64,000 bases of DNA, taken from positions 50,861 through 114,860 of the forward strand of contig MPMP01000003.1 of assembly GCA_002238565.1 (NCBI GenBank). The letters are read 5' to 3'. Positions 53,985 through 63,445 of the stretch are shown piece by piece. How positions within the stretch are numbered: the stretch's first letter is position 1; every line of letters begins with the position of its first letter. The notes under the pieces were generated by a model. It saw nothing but the letters and a program-made list of their open reading frames with translations. It was not told the origin of the DNA and ran no database searches. This DNA comes from Albidovulum sp. bin36. GTDB taxonomy: Bacteria > Pseudomonadota > Alphaproteobacteria > Rhodobacterales > Rhodobacteraceae. The translations under genes and the position numbers were made by a program.

Positions 53985-54818
53985 TTTTTCCCGCGCCCGC
54001 GCAGGCAGTCTTGGGATGCCTTTCGAGGGCGGCGAAGCTCTCCTCCGGTTCGGCGCAGGCAAGCGTCGCGAGCGCAAATTAAATCTTGCAACGATGCTTT
54101 GGCATGCCTGCGGGCATCGCGCTTTCCGGTGCCGGTCGCCGCATCTTGACTGCCTCGGTGCGCCGGAGCTTCCCTCTAGCGGACGTGCCGCTAGAGCTGA
54201 ACGGAATCCTCGATGCGCTTCCAAGAGGAGAGGGCGTTCGCGAAAATCTCCGGCACGGAGCGAAATCATAAGGCTCTCGAATTTTCGCCATGCCAAGGAG
54301 AAACAAGGCTCCAAGCGGCGCGAACCAATTCGATTCGCGGTGATAACTACGAATAACAGCATGAAATTCGGTCGGCTTGTCGGCGGGAAAGATTCGCGCA
54401 CGGCCGAATGAAGTAATGAAGGGGTGCAATCCGATTTTGTTGGTTTATGCTGTGGCGGCCAGTCAAACTTTCCAGTCAAGGAGTCTACCCTGCGCATGTA
54501 TTTGATGCAGCACTTGGCGGCCAGAATGGCGTTGGCCCCTTTCACAGTCCAGCGGCAGCCGCCGAACCGCAGTCTCCGCGAAAATCATGCCAACCAACGA
54601 ATCTGAACTACACCCGTTAATGAAGTTATGCTGTTGCAACGTTTGAACGATTGAGTTATTTGCGATTCTCTAATTTGCAACGCGCTCTTCGCGGACTTGC
54701 GTATCGAGCAGTCTCGACGGTGGAATTTGCAGTGAAGTGCCGAATATCTTCGGCTTAGGCGGCTTTCGCGCCAAGGCGGACGGGCCGTTTCTGGACTGCG
54801 GGACAGGGGAGGTCATCA
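53985..54818. other. Divergent intergenic region of the sugar regulon, no supported gene
   Basis: About 830 bp between the two divergent transport operons. At 54656-54682 the sequence TTATTTGCGATTCTCTAA and then TTTGCAAC contains further TTTGC/GCAA half-sites resembling the regulon dyads. No open frame is credible. Confidence 0.5.
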
Positions 54819-54866
54819 ATGAACGATTCCGACGGATTTCGGAATGCCCTCGGCAGCTCAATCTGA
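54819..54866 (+). other. 15-codon ORF with strong ribosome site overlapping the ATPase start
   Basis: GGGAGG and a 6-base spacer precede ATG at 54819; the ORF reads MNDSDGFRNALGSSI and stops at TGA 54864-54866, inside the first codons of the ATPase, in another frame. Because the ATPase ATG at 54844 has no ribosome site of its own, this is either a coupling leader peptide or the original start separated from the gene by a 1-bp frameshift. Confidence 0.55.
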
Positions 54867-55620
54867 CCCGGCGCCTGCCAAGGTTCTCGGAGTCGAGGCT
54901 CTCAACAAGAGCTACGGCGGGCTGAAGGCGGTCGACGACGTCTCCTTCGAAGTCTTCGAAGGAGAAATCCTAGCTCTCGTCGGCGACAACGGCGCCGGAA
55001 AGTCGACCCTCGTCAAGGCGATAGCGGGCGCGCAGCCGCCGGACAGCGGCCGAATTGTAGTCGACGGCATCGCGCGCCTGCTGAACACGCCGCGCGATGC
55101 GAGCGACGCGGGAATCGGCTGCCTGCACCAGGGATTGGGGCTCGTGGATTCGCTCAACGTTCCTGAAAACGTCTTTCTCGGACGCGAACTTCTCACCAAG
55201 ATTTTTAATATCATACCGCAGCTCGACCACAAGCGAATGCGGAAGCAGACCATTGAACTGCTGTCCGGATTTGGAATTTCCCTTCCCCGGCTCAACGACC
55301 CGGTGGTTAGCCTGTCGGGCGGCCAGCGGCAGACCGTCGCGATCAGCCGGCTGCTTCTGCAGGACGTGCGCCTCATAATCATGGACGAGCCCATGGCGGC
55401 GCTGGGCGTCGAAGAAGGGCGCAGAGTTCTCGAGCTCGTGCGGAACATGAAAAAGCGCGGACTTAGCGTAATTGTCATCAGCCACAATCTAGAGCACGTG
55501 TTTCAGCTAGCCGACCGAATCGCCGTCATGAAGAACGGGCGGCTTGTCGGGCTGGTGAACGCGGTTTCGACAACCCGGGACGAGGTCGTCAAGCTCATCA
55601 CTTTCGGCAGGTTCGAGTAA
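54844..55620 (+). CDS. Sugar ABC transporter ATPase, single-domain FrcA type
   Basis: 258 residues, one nucleotide-binding domain as in fructose-type FrcA importers rather than the two-domain RbsA/XylG kind. Walker A GDNGAGKST (53-61 region), signature LSGGQRQ, Walker B LIIMDEPMAALGV, H-loop VISHN. The N-terminal start is uncertain because the good ribosome site upstream serves an out-of-frame ATG (54819). The gene is followed 13 bp later by a permease gene that is frameshifted. Confidence 0.88.
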   Translation: MPSAAQSDPAPAKVLGVEALNKSYGGLKAVDDVSFEVFEGEILALVGDNGAGKSTLVKAIAGAQPPDSGRIVVDGIARLLNTPRDASDAGIGCLHQGLGLVDSLNVPENVFLGRELLTKIFNIIPQLDHKRMRKQTIELLSGFGISLPRLNDPVVSLSGGQRQTVAISRLLLQDVRLIIMDEPMAALGVEEGRRVLELVRNMKKRGLSVIVISHNLEHVFQLADRIAVMKNGRLVGLVNAVSTTRDEVVKLITFGRFE

Positions 55621-55633
55621 GGCGGCGATACCC

Positions 55634-56756
55634 ATGATCAACTTGGTCGACACGGATAATTCAATCGGGCATGCGGACCGGCGCTGGCTGTTCCAGGGCA
55701 TCGGGCTAACCGCCGTCATCGTTGTCCTAGCCATCCTGTTCGTAGCGATAAACCCGCGTTTCGGTTCGATAGCCAACTTGATCAACATCCTGACTCAGGC
55801 TTCATTCATTATTGTAATTTCGGTGGGAATGACGTTCGTAATCACCAGCGCGGGCATTGACCTTTCCGTCGGCTCGGCCGTCGCATTCATCACCGTCGTC
55901 GCCTTCGGCCTGATCAAGGGCGGATTGAATCCGCTGCTGGGAGTGCTGTTCATGTTCGCGCTCGGCGCGTTCATCGGCAGCCTGATCGGCGCAGCGGTCG
56001 CCTACGTCAAGATTCCGCCCTTCATAGCGACGCTTGGATTCATGGCCGGCCTGCGCGGTCTCGCGCTCGTGCACTCGGCGGGCGAAATGCATTTCGGCCT
56101 CCCGACGTCCCTGACCTACATCGGCCAGGGCGAAATCGCCCCCACTCCCGTGCCCGGGATCATCTCCCTCCCGCCCGCCCTCCCTGCCCTACATCGGCCA
56201 GGGCGAAACCGCCCTCATTCCGGTGCCCGTGATCATCTCCCTCGCGACCGCCTTGTTCGGCGCATGGCTTTTCAATCGCACCCGCTTCGGCCTCTACGTA
56301 AAGGCCATCGGCGGCAACCGCGAAGCGGCGCGCCTCGCCGGCGTTCCGGTGAATCGGATCGAAGTCATGGTCTACGTGCTGATGGGCTTGTTCACCGCGC
56401 TGGGCGGTCTGATCATGATGACCAGAATCGATTCCACGCAGGCGACGATCGGAACCGCCATGGAGATTCACGTCATCTCCGCGGTCATCATCGGCGGCAC
56501 TAGCCTATTCGGGGGTCGCGGAACGGTCTACGGCACGGTCATGGGCGCGCTGCTGCTTTCAATGATGAACAACGCATTGATTTTGGCCGGCGTCGATTTC
56601 TTCTGGCAACTCGTGGTCATGGGCTGCATCGTCCTCATCGCGGTTGCCATAAGCAACCTGCGCGAGCAACGCATTCCGATGCTGGCGCATTTCCTGCGGC
56701 GCGCGCCTATGGGCCACGCCGCCTTCAAGCCGGCCGACACGCCGGACAATAAATAG
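55634..56756 (+). pseudogene. Sugar ABC permease (FrcC/RbsC-like) frameshifted by a 73-bp tandem duplication
   Basis: The N-terminal part (frame from ATG 55634: WLFQGIGLTAVIVVLAILFVAINPRFGS ... TSLTYIGQGEIAPTPVPGII) and the C-terminal part (from 56190: YIGQGETALIPVPVIISLATALFGAWLFNRT ... AISNLREQRIPM) are both intact but in different frames. Removing one of the two 73-bp copies (56116-56188 or 56189-56261) restores one 349-residue permease of normal length. As written, the gene gives a truncated product. Either a real recent mutation or a sequencing/assembly error. Confidence 0.85.
56116..56261 (+). repeat. 73-bp imperfect tandem duplication inside the permease gene
   Basis: Two copies start with CTACATCGGCCAGGGCGAAA, at 56116 and 56189. 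They differ at roughly a dozen positions, nearly all C or G in the left copy where the right copy has the base that gives a normal permease sequence. 73 is not a multiple of three, which explains the frameshift. Confidence 0.9.
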
Positions 56757-56770
56757 GAGGAACAAATTTC

Positions 56771-57751
56771 ATGATTTTTCGCAGATCTCTTTTCGCGGCC
56801 GCCGCATTGGCGGCTTTCGCATTCTCGACGACCGCGAAGGCCGAGCCGATGCGCATCGCCTACCTCTCGCCGTCTTTCGACATTTCCGATGCATGGGAGC
56901 GCGTCTTTTGGGCCATGCAGGGCCGCCTGGAGGAACTCGGCGTGGACTTCGAAGTCCAGTCGCTCGCCGTCGCTAGCCATGTCGACCACGCGGGCCAGCT
57001 CGCCCAGGTCGAAACCGTCATCGCCGGCGGCGTCGACTACGTGTTTCTCGGCCCGACCGAGTACGAAGCCGCGATCCCGGCGCTGCGCAAGCTGAAGCAG
57101 GCCGGAATTCCGACGGTTGTCTACAATTTCGCTACGCCGCACGAAGACGAGTCCGCGCGGGCAATGAGCTACATCGCGTTCAGCCACTATCCCGGCGGCG
57201 TAAAATCCGGCGAATGGGCCGCCGAATATCTCAACGGCAAAGGCAAAGTACTCCTTCTTCGCGGAGCCCCCGGGGTCATCAGCGATGACCGCGGCGGCGG
57301 ATTCATCAGCGTGGTTGAGAAGTACCCGGACATCGAAATCGTAATGGGACCATATACCGACTTCGATCGCGCCAAAGCCTATGACGCGGCCCAGAACATG
57401 CTGGCGGCGCATCCCGACATCAACCTGATCTACGGAATGTCCACTACGATCGGCCTCGGCGCCGGCCAGGTCGTGCGCCAGATGGGCAAGTCCGAAGAGA
57501 TCGCAACGATGGGCTTCGGCGGGACAGGCGACGAGATCATCGCCATGAAGGAAGGCTGGCTCACGGCATCCGTACTGCGTCCGATCGACGACAGCGGCGT
57601 TGCGGTAGCCGACGCATTCGTGGCCCACAGCAAGGGCGAGGAAGTCCCGCTGGTCTGGGGCGGCTCGTTCGTCATGGTCGACCGCTGGACCGACGCGGAC
57701 GAAATCGTCGAATACGCCAACCGCTATTCGAAGCCGAAAATGGGCCGCTAG
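56771..57751 (+). CDS. Sugar ABC transporter periplasmic binding protein
   Basis: 326 residues with a signal peptide (RRSLFAAAALAAFAFSTTAKAE) and a ribose/xylose-type binding fold: MRIAYLSPSFDISDAWERVFWAMQGRLEELG, VETVIAGGVDYVFLGPTEYEA, YVHIAF-like SYIAFSHYPGGVKSGEWAAEYL, MGFGGTGDEIIAMKEGWLTASVLRPIDDSG. Strong ribosome site AGGAGG. Third gene of the ATPase-permease-binding protein operon; order ATPase, permease, receptor is reversed compared with frcBCA. Confidence 0.9.
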   Translation: MIFRRSLFAAAALAAFAFSTTAKAEPMRIAYLSPSFDISDAWERVFWAMQGRLEELGVDFEVQSLAVASHVDHAGQLAQVETVIAGGVDYVFLGPTEYEAAIPALRKLKQAGIPTVVYNFATPHEDESARAMSYIAFSHYPGGVKSGEWAAEYLNGKGKVLLLRGAPGVISDDRGGGFISVVEKYPDIEIVMGPYTDFDRAKAYDAAQNMLAAHPDINLIYGMSTTIGLGAGQVVRQMGKSEEIATMGFGGTGDEIIAMKEGWLTASVLRPIDDSGVAVADAFVAHSKGEEVPLVWGGSFVMVDRWTDADEIVEYANRYSKPKMGR

Positions 57752-57780
57752 GCCAGCATTCCGGCACGCAAAAGACAGCT

Positions 57781-57807
57781 GCGCGGCCGGCTCGAGGCCG
57801 GCCGCGC
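57781..57807 (+). promoter_or_regulatory. Intercistronic stem-loop after the sugar binding protein
   Basis: Perfect 11-bp arms (GCGCGGCCGGC and its complement) around TCGAG, 29 bases after the stop codon, with no T-run. Same position as the stem-loop at 7894-7918: probably stabilises binding-protein mRNA or attenuates the downstream dehydrogenase. Confidence 0.65.
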
Positions 57808-57832
57808 CTCGCCGACAGCAGGAGATTGCGAA

Positions 57833-58876
57833 ATGGAAGCCCTTGTCCTTGAGCGAAAGGACGAACTCTCACTACGCGATATCGCCGTCGATGAACCACT
57901 CGGTCCGCACGACGTACGCGTAGCGCTCCGGCGAGTCGGCGTTTGCGGAAGCGACATACACTACTACGCCCACGGCGGAATCGGGCCGTTCATCGTCAAC
58001 GAGCCGATGATACTGGGGCATGAAGCGTCGGGCGAGATCGTAGAGGTCGGCGCGGAAGTCGCCGCCCTAGCCGTCGGCGACAGGGTTTGCATGGAACCCG
58101 GCATTCCCGACCCGCGGAGCCGCGCCGCCCGTCTCGGCAAATACAATCTGGATCCTGCAGTCAGATTCTGGGCCACGCCGCCGGTGCACGGCGTAATCCG
58201 GCCAACCGTTGTTCATCCGGCGGACTTCACCTTTCGTCTTCCGGACAGCGTGTCATATGCCGCGGGCGCCATGGTCGAACCGCTGGCGGTCGGCGTTCAC
58301 GCCGCTACCAAGGCGCAGGTTTCCCCCGGCGCGACGGCGGTCGTCGTGGGAGCCGGCACTATCGGCATGGTTACCGTTCTTTCGGCTCTTGCCGCAGGCT
58401 GCAGCCGCGTTATCGTCAGCGATGTTCAGGAACCCAAGCTGGAAATCGCGGCCGCCCTCGGCCCCGTGCTGCCCGTCAACGTGCGCAGCGAAAACCTCGC
58501 GGATTATGTCATGCGCGAAACCGACGGCTGGGGAGCGGATGTCGTCTTCGAAGCTTCCGGCAACGGAAAGGCCGCGTCCGAGGTTTTCAATTACCTCTGC
58601 CCCGGCGGCACGGTCGTCCTAGTCGGAATGCCCGGCGCGCCAATCGCCTACGACGTGCTAGCCGCGCAAGTCAAGGAGGCGCGCGTCGAGCATGTCTTCC
58701 GCTACGCCCATGTCTATCCGCAAGCCGTGGCGATGCTGGCATCGGGCAAGATCAGCATCGACACGCTGATAACCGACCTCTACGAGTTCTCCGAAAGCGT
58801 ACAGGCGTTCGACTTCGCCAGAAGCATGCCGCCAACCACCGTCAAGGTTCAGATCGATCTAGCCGATTCGATCTAG
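57833..58876 (+). CDS. Zinc-dependent medium-chain polyol dehydrogenase (sorbitol/xylitol dehydrogenase-like)
   Basis: 347 residues. Catalytic zinc ligands lie in [16 protein letters not shown] (Cys38) and LGHEASGE (His63-Glu64); the NAD site is [17 protein letters not shown]. The structural-zinc cysteines are missing: the loop reads [21 protein letters not shown], as in sorbitol dehydrogenases that lack that metal. Oxidises a polyol to a ketose with NAD+. Start follows AGGAG. Last gene of the importer operon; its stop overlaps the convergent SDR stop by four bases. Confidence 0.9.
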   Translation: MEALVLERKDELSLRDIAVDEPLGPHDVRVALRRVGVCGSDIHYYAHGGIGPFIVNEPMILGHEASGEIVEVGAEVAALAVGDRVCMEPGIPDPRSRAARLGKYNLDPAVRFWATPPVHGVIRPTVVHPADFTFRLPDSVSYAAGAMVEPLAVGVHAATKAQVSPGATAVVVGAGTIGMVTVLSALAAGCSRVIVSDVQEPKLEIAAALGPVLPVNVRSENLADYVMRETDGWGADVVFEASGNGKAASEVFNYLCPGGTVVLVGMPGAPIAYDVLAAQVKEARVEHVFRYAHVYPQAVAMLASGKISIDTLITDLYEFSESVQAFDFARSMPPTTVKVQIDLADSI

Positions 58877-59643
58877 AGGGCGGTATATCCGCCATCCAGC
58901 ATCAGAGTATCGCCGTTGACCAAATCGGAGGCCGGCGACGAGAGGTAGAGGACCATGTCGGCGACCTCGACCGGCAGCCCGAAACGCGCGGCCGGAATCT
59001 TCGCCTTCATGGGATCGCCCTTTTCCGGACGCCCCCAAACGCGTTCGCCCATCGGCGTCAGTATAACCGTCGGGCAAATGGCATTGCATTGAATGTTGTA
59101 CTGCGCCCACTCGCAGGTCATTGACTTGGTGAGCGCATTCAGGCCGTTCTTGGATGCCGCGTAGGCGCAGTGATCGGGGATCAGCACGATTCCGGTCTGC
59201 GAAGAAATGTTTACAATCTTGCCTCGCCGCTGCTCGATCATCTTCGGCGCGAGAGCCTGGGCCAGAAGGAAGGGCGCTCGAAGATTGACCGACATCATCC
59301 TATCCCAATCCTCGACCCTGGCATCCAGCAGCGAAGCTGTCGTCGTGGTTGCGGCGTTGTTGACAAGAATGTCGATCGCGCCGAAATGGTCGAGCGCCTG
59401 TTGGGCAGCCTCGCGCGGCCCGTCTATCGTCGCCAGTTCGGCTTCGATGGCGAGGCACTCCCTGCCCTCCGATTCCACCGCCGCCCGCGCCTCCGCAAGA
59501 CCGTCGGCATCTCTAGCAACGGCGCAAATGTCGGCTCCGGCCTCCGCCAGGACGCTGCAGATTTCAAACCCGATGCCTTTCGACGCGCCCGTGACAAGAG
59601 CCCTCCTGCCTTCTATCGAAAACCGTTCCATATACCGCTTCAT
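58873..59643 (-). CDS. Short-chain dehydrogenase/reductase
   Basis: 256 residues, classical [11 protein letters not shown] cofactor motif (18-25), NNAATTTT, catalytic Ser in ISSQTG and YAASK (Tyr-x3-Lys). Resembles gluconate/polyol-type SDRs (LNGG-like C-terminus [12 protein letters not shown]). Start ATG with AGAGGA upstream. It probably oxidises or reduces a sugar, sugar acid or polyol in the same regulon. A dyad TTTGCAATCGCAAA lies 55 bp upstream. Confidence 0.9.
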   Translation of the reverse strand: MKRYMERFSIEGRRALVTGASKGIGFEICSVLAEAGADICAVARDADGLAEARAAVESEGRECLAIEAELATIDGPREAAQQALDHFGAIDILVNNAATTTTASLLDARVEDWDRMMSVNLRAPFLLAQALAPKMIEQRRGKIVNISSQTGIVLIPDHCAYAASKNGLNALTKSMTCEWAQYNIQCNAICPTVILTPMGERVWGRPEKGDPMKAKIPAARFGLPVEVADMVLYLSSPASDLVNGDTLMLDGGYTAL

Positions 59644-59697
59644 GTTCGTCCTCTTGATTCCTTGCGAAGTGACTTAGGCTATTGCCCGCCTGACCGG

Positions 59698-59711
59698 TTT
59701 GCAATCGCAAA
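59698..59711. promoter_or_regulatory. TTTGC-N4-GCAAA dyad upstream of the SDR gene
   Basis: Arms TTTGC / GCAAA around AATC, 55 bp before the SDR start. Shares the TTGC/GCAA core with the regulon dyads but not their full length; may be a weaker operator of the same ROK regulator. Confidence 0.4.
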
Positions 59712-60316
59712 GAATCGAAACGGGGGCTGATCGGACTTCGCGTAGACGGCGCCGCGGCGATTCGATGCTGCAGGCTGATCAGCGGAATCCCGGTCTTTTC
59801 AGCGGCGAGCGGCTGCTTGCTCGCGAAAGTTGATCCGCGTTAAATCGAAACCCGGCCTATGCGGTCGTCCCGCGGCCTAAGATCCCCGGCGACTGCATCT
59901 AGGCCGCGCGCGGCAAGTTCAGCGCAACATTCCGCCGCAGCTGAAGGCAGCTGCCGCTCTATTCGATTCTCGGCTCGCCGCTGTCTTCAAACGCATTCGC
60001 CTCGCCAACCGTCCGAATCCCTCGGCGCCCGAATCGGACATGCTCCCCTTCAAACCGATGCCGGCGATCTTGAAGCCCGCGAATCGGGGTGGGCAGGACT
60101 TGCTCCTCGGCGCAGCGCAACCGGCTAGAATCCTTGAAACTCCCCGAATGCCCTATGCCGGATTTTCCGATCGCTTCCGCAAAGCGCTCGCGGCGAAATC
60201 GGTCGGCGCGTCCAGTGGACAGACCCGGATTTCGGGACTATGGTCGATCGGCGACCTGTAGCGCCTGCGGCGCTCCGGGGCCGCCCGGACGAAAGGGCCA
60301 TCCAGGGAGAAGCCAG
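59712..60316. other. Intergenic region, no supported gene
   Basis: About 600 bp between the SDR promoter and the PhyH gene. An open frame runs into the PhyH gene from 60089, but its N-terminal extension is Arg/Pro-rich and lacks a ribosome site, so I exclude it. Confidence 0.55.
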
Positions 60317-61102
60317 ATGGAAGTTTTGACCAGGGACGCGAGGCATCTAGCCGACCGCTACGCCAGGGACGGCGTCGTCAAAGTAGAAGATGCGTTGAAT
60401 TCATACTGGCTGGAGCGGCTGCGCGATGCTGTCGACGAAGAGCTCAAGCGCGGCGAGCGCTACTTCGCATACCGCAACATGCGGATGCGGCCGGGGACCT
60501 TCCAGGATTTCTGCCTTGGTTCGGGCATTGGACGAATTGTAGCCGAAATCGGCGAATCCTCCTGGGTATCACTGGTTTTCGACACGATGTTCGTCAAGGA
60601 GCCCGGCACTCGAACTCGGACCGGCTGGCACACGGACCAGCCTTACTGGCCGATCGAGGGGCCGATTATGACCGCCTGGATCGCGCTAGACCCGGTTAAC
60701 GCGGACAACGGCGCGCTTGAATTCATTCCGGGGTCGCATGCGTGGGGCAAGAAATTCCGCCCGTTCAGAACCGACCAGAATGGCGCGTTCGTCGAGTATC
60801 TGCGCGCCGACGATCCTCAATACTGCGACATGCCGGACTTCGAGGCCGAACGCCAAAAATACGATATCGAGCATTGGGATCTCGAGCCGGGCGATCTTGT
60901 CGCCTTCGATGGATTCATGGTGCATGCGGCGATGGGCAACAGTACTTCAACCCGCCGCAGGCGCGGCTATGCGATTCGTTTCGCGTTGGACCGCGCCAGC
61001 TACAACCCCGAACAGGGCGTAATCGATTGGCTCGAGGACAAGTCCATGTCCAAAGGCGATCCTTTGAAGAGCGATTTCTTCCCTGTCGTTTACAGCCGCT
61101 GA
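60317..61102 (+). CDS. Phytanoyl-CoA dioxygenase (PhyH)-family Fe(II)/2-oxoglutarate oxygenase
   Basis: 261 residues from the ATG preceded by GGGAGA. Iron ligands: GWHTDQPYWPIEG (His-x-Asp) and the distal His in FDGFMVHAAMGN, with the 2-oxoglutarate-binding Arg in RRRGYAIRF. Cofactor-dependent hydroxylation of an unknown substrate; bacterial PhyH proteins act on secondary metabolites, ectoine, phosphonates, quaternary amines and others. It is flanked by sugar-transport genes on other strands and may not belong to their pathway. Confidence 0.88.
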   Translation: MEVLTRDARHLADRYARDGVVKVEDALNSYWLERLRDAVDEELKRGERYFAYRNMRMRPGTFQDFCLGSGIGRIVAEIGESSWVSLVFDTMFVKEPGTRTRTGWHTDQPYWPIEGPIMTAWIALDPVNADNGALEFIPGSHAWGKKFRPFRTDQNGAFVEYLRADDPQYCDMPDFEAERQKYDIEHWDLEPGDLVAFDGFMVHAAMGNSTSTRRRRGYAIRFALDRASYNPEQGVIDWLEDKSMSKGDPLKSDFFPVVYSR

Positions 61103-61164
61103 AATTCGTTACGCGGGCTTCCCGGCGCCGTCGGGACAAAGCCGCGGCGCCCGAGCCGGGAATC

Positions 61165-62175
61165 CTATTTCACAACATCGACCTTGCTGCGATTCAGCGA
61201 AATCGCGATCGCCGCGATCAGAAGCGCGCCAAGGGCGATCTGGCTCCACGACGGCGGCACGCCGGCAATCGTCAGCCCGTTCCGTACGATGGTTAGCGTC
61301 AGCGCGCCGATAATGGTCTTGACGACGCTTCCGTAGCCGCCGGTCAGCGGCGTGCCTCCCAGGGCGACCGCGGCTATCGCATCGAGTTCGATCATCAGGC
61401 CGGCTTGCGGCGTCGCCGCTCCGGCTCGGGCGAGGTTGACGCAGGCCGCGATTCCTACCATTACCCCCGCGGCCGCGAAGACCTTGACCTTGAATGCGGT
61501 GACATTGATCCCCACCAGCCGAAGCACCTTTTCGTTGCCGCCGACCGCTTTCAGCTGCTGGCCGAAAAGGGTTTTCTCATAGAATACCCACATTAAAACG
61601 GCGACCGCGGCGGCGGCGACGAAGATCGCTGGAAACTTTCCAAGAGAAAGCAGCCACGGCGCGGCGACCGAAGAAATGTTCGTGCCGCCGGAGACGCTGC
61701 CGTCGGTCATATAGATCGAAGTTCCGTCCGAAATTATGATTACGACGGCTCGCACGATGATAAGCATGGCGAGCGTGGTGACGAATGACGGAATTTTCAG
61801 CAGCGAAATCACGAGCCCGTTGCACATGCCGACGAGCGCGCCGGCGGCTATGCCCAGCACGAGGCCCCCGTCGCCTAGCCACAGCATCCCCAGAGCGCCG
61901 ACATAGGCGCTGAACGCCAAGCTGGATCCTATCGAAATATCGATCGACCCTGTCGTTACGACCATCAGCTGCGCAAAGGCCAGCAGCATCAGAACGGGCG
62001 TCTGCTGCGCGATGAAGGTCCAGTTCCGGACCGACATGAACCTGTCGCCGCTAATCGCCCAGAACAGCAGGATTACTAGGGCAATGGCGACAAATGGAAC
62101 ATAGTCCCGGATTCTTTCCAATTGGCGCGGGCTAAGAAAGCCGCCGGTCCTTTTCCGTGCCGAGCTGTCGGTCAT
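61165..62175 (-). CDS. Sugar ABC transporter permease (RbsC/FrcC-like)
   Basis: 336 residues, about eight or nine transmembrane helices. Family signatures: TGSIDISIGSSLAFSAYVGALGM (near 90-112), GTNISSVAAPWLLSLGKFP, and the loop YEKTLFGQQLKAVGGNEKVLRLVGINVTAFKVKVF that contacts the ATPase; C-terminal ALGGTPLTGGYGSVVKTIIGAL. It follows the ATPase gene by 11 bp on the same strand. No binding protein is encoded next to it. Confidence 0.92.
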   Translation of the reverse strand: MTDSSARKRTGGFLSPRQLERIRDYVPFVAIALVILLFWAISGDRFMSVRNWTFIAQQTPVLMLLAFAQLMVVTTGSIDISIGSSLAFSAYVGALGMLWLGDGGLVLGIAAGALVGMCNGLVISLLKIPSFVTTLAMLIIVRAVVIIISDGTSIYMTDGSVSGGTNISSVAAPWLLSLGKFPAIFVAAAAVAVLMWVFYEKTLFGQQLKAVGGNEKVLRLVGINVTAFKVKVFAAAGVMVGIAACVNLARAGAATPQAGLMIELDAIAAVALGGTPLTGGYGSVVKTIIGALTLTIVRNGLTIAGVPPSWSQIALGALLIAAIAISLNRSKVDVVK

Positions 62176-62186
62176 GGCTCTATTCC

Positions 62187-62939
62187 TCAGATGCCAACGG
62201 TAATCGCCTTGACAAGCCGGTCGGCGGTCGCCTTTCCGCGCTTGAATTCCTGCGACGTGATTCCATGGTGGATCACGATGATCCTGTCGGCCAATCGCTG
62301 AACCTGTTCAAGGTTGTGGCTTATCATAATGAAAGACGTTCCGTGCTTATTCCGAACCTCTTCGACCATTCGCTCCACCTCCCCGGTCTCGTTTGGACCT
62401 AGCGCCGCGGTCGGTTCATCGAGAATTACGATTTCCTTGCCCCAGGCGATGGCGCGGCCGATAGCTATCGACTGCTGCTGGCCTCCCGAGAGATCGGAGA
62501 TCGGTCGCGATAAGTCCTGAACCGTTCGGACGTTTAATTGATCGAGAACCTCTCGCGTCTTGTCGCGCATTAGCCTTTTGTCGGCGAAGATGCCCCATTT
62601 CCGGGGCATCCGCCCGAGGAATAGATTGTACGGGGCCGACATGTTCGGGACCAGGGCGAGGTCTTGATAGACGACTTCGATTCCGCGCTCCCGCATTCTG
62701 CTAACGCTATGGTCGTGCAGGTCAACGGGGCGCCCCTTGATCCGGATTTCGCCGGAATCAGGCGGATAGACTCCGGCGACGATTTTAATCAGCGTCGATT
62801 TTCCGGCTCCATTGGCCCCGACGACGGCTATCACCTCGCGCCGGCCGAGTTCGAACGATCCCGATCTCAGGGCCTGCACGCCGCCAAAGGACTTGGATAC
62901 GTTTTTGACTTCGAGAAGCGGAGGGTCGCTATTGCGCAT
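62187..62939 (-). CDS. Sugar ABC transporter ATPase, single-domain type
   Basis: 250 residues from the ATG with GAAGAGG upstream; earlier in-frame codons are unsupported. Walker A GANGAGKST, Q-loop VYQDLALVPNMSAPYNLFLGR, signature LSGGQQQ, Walker B IVILDEPTAALGP, H-loop MISHN. First gene of an ATPase-permease pair. The 24-bp dyad at 63422-63445 lies about 480 bp upstream, which is far for a simple promoter operator, so a long leader or an intervening lost gene is possible. Confidence 0.92.
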   Translation of the reverse strand: MRNSDPPLLEVKNVSKSFGGVQALRSGSFELGRREVIAVVGANGAGKSTLIKIVAGVYPPDSGEIRIKGRPVDLHDHSVSRMRERGIEVVYQDLALVPNMSAPYNLFLGRMPRKWGIFADKRLMRDKTREVLDQLNVRTVQDLSRPISDLSGGQQQSIAIGRAIAWGKEIVILDEPTAALGPNETGEVERMVEEVRNKHGTSFIMISHNLEQVQRLADRIIVIHHGITSQEFKRGKATADRLVKAITVGI

Positions 62940-63421
62940 GCGCAGGCACCTCTTCCAATTGGACGAATTCCCGCGTCGGCCGTCCCCTGCCAACACCTAA
63001 TGCAGCGGACTCGCCCCTGAAGGCCGCGCCAGAAGCGGCGGCTCCGCCGAGCCGGCGAATCGCGCGCTTCGAATCCCGTTGACGCATGAGGCCCTTATCG
63101 GGAGCAGAGTTCCCTACCGCGGCAAACATGTTCTTGAACTGCGCATTCCAACCGGATTGCCTGCAGACGCGAACTTGGATCTGATCGTAAATCCGTACAC
63201 TCGACCGATCCTCCTAGATCCGAAATCAGCCGACACCCGTCTTGGCCGGCGCGGATATCGGCTTCGCAAGTGCCGGCGGGCGGCTAAATGGCGGAAACTG
63301 CAAGAATTACTGCCGGAACCGCCTAGTATAGTTCCTCCTCCCCGGATGAAGCAGTGAACTAGGAGCGCTGTTCATGCGTAGCCGTCTCTCGACTCTCCTC
63401 CATTCTTTAACTGCATGCATC
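62940..63421. other. Upstream region of the ATPase-permease operon, no supported gene
   Basis: About 480 bp between the ATPase start and the dyad. A plus-strand frame at 63079-63357 (starting MTHEALIGSRVPYRG) is open but has no recognised family. If the operon promoter is at the dyad, this would be an unusually long leader or the site of a lost gene. Confidence 0.5.
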
Positions 63422-63445
63422 ATTAAAATGCAAATCGCAATTAAT
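63422..63445. promoter_or_regulatory. 24-bp dyad operator candidate, second copy
   Basis: ATTAAAATGC, 5-bp spacer, GCAATTAAT; same architecture as 53961-53984. A further related stretch, TTTGCGATCAATTTTGCAAT, follows at 63458-63477, so this region has clustered half-sites as expected for a regulated promoter. Confidence 0.65.
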
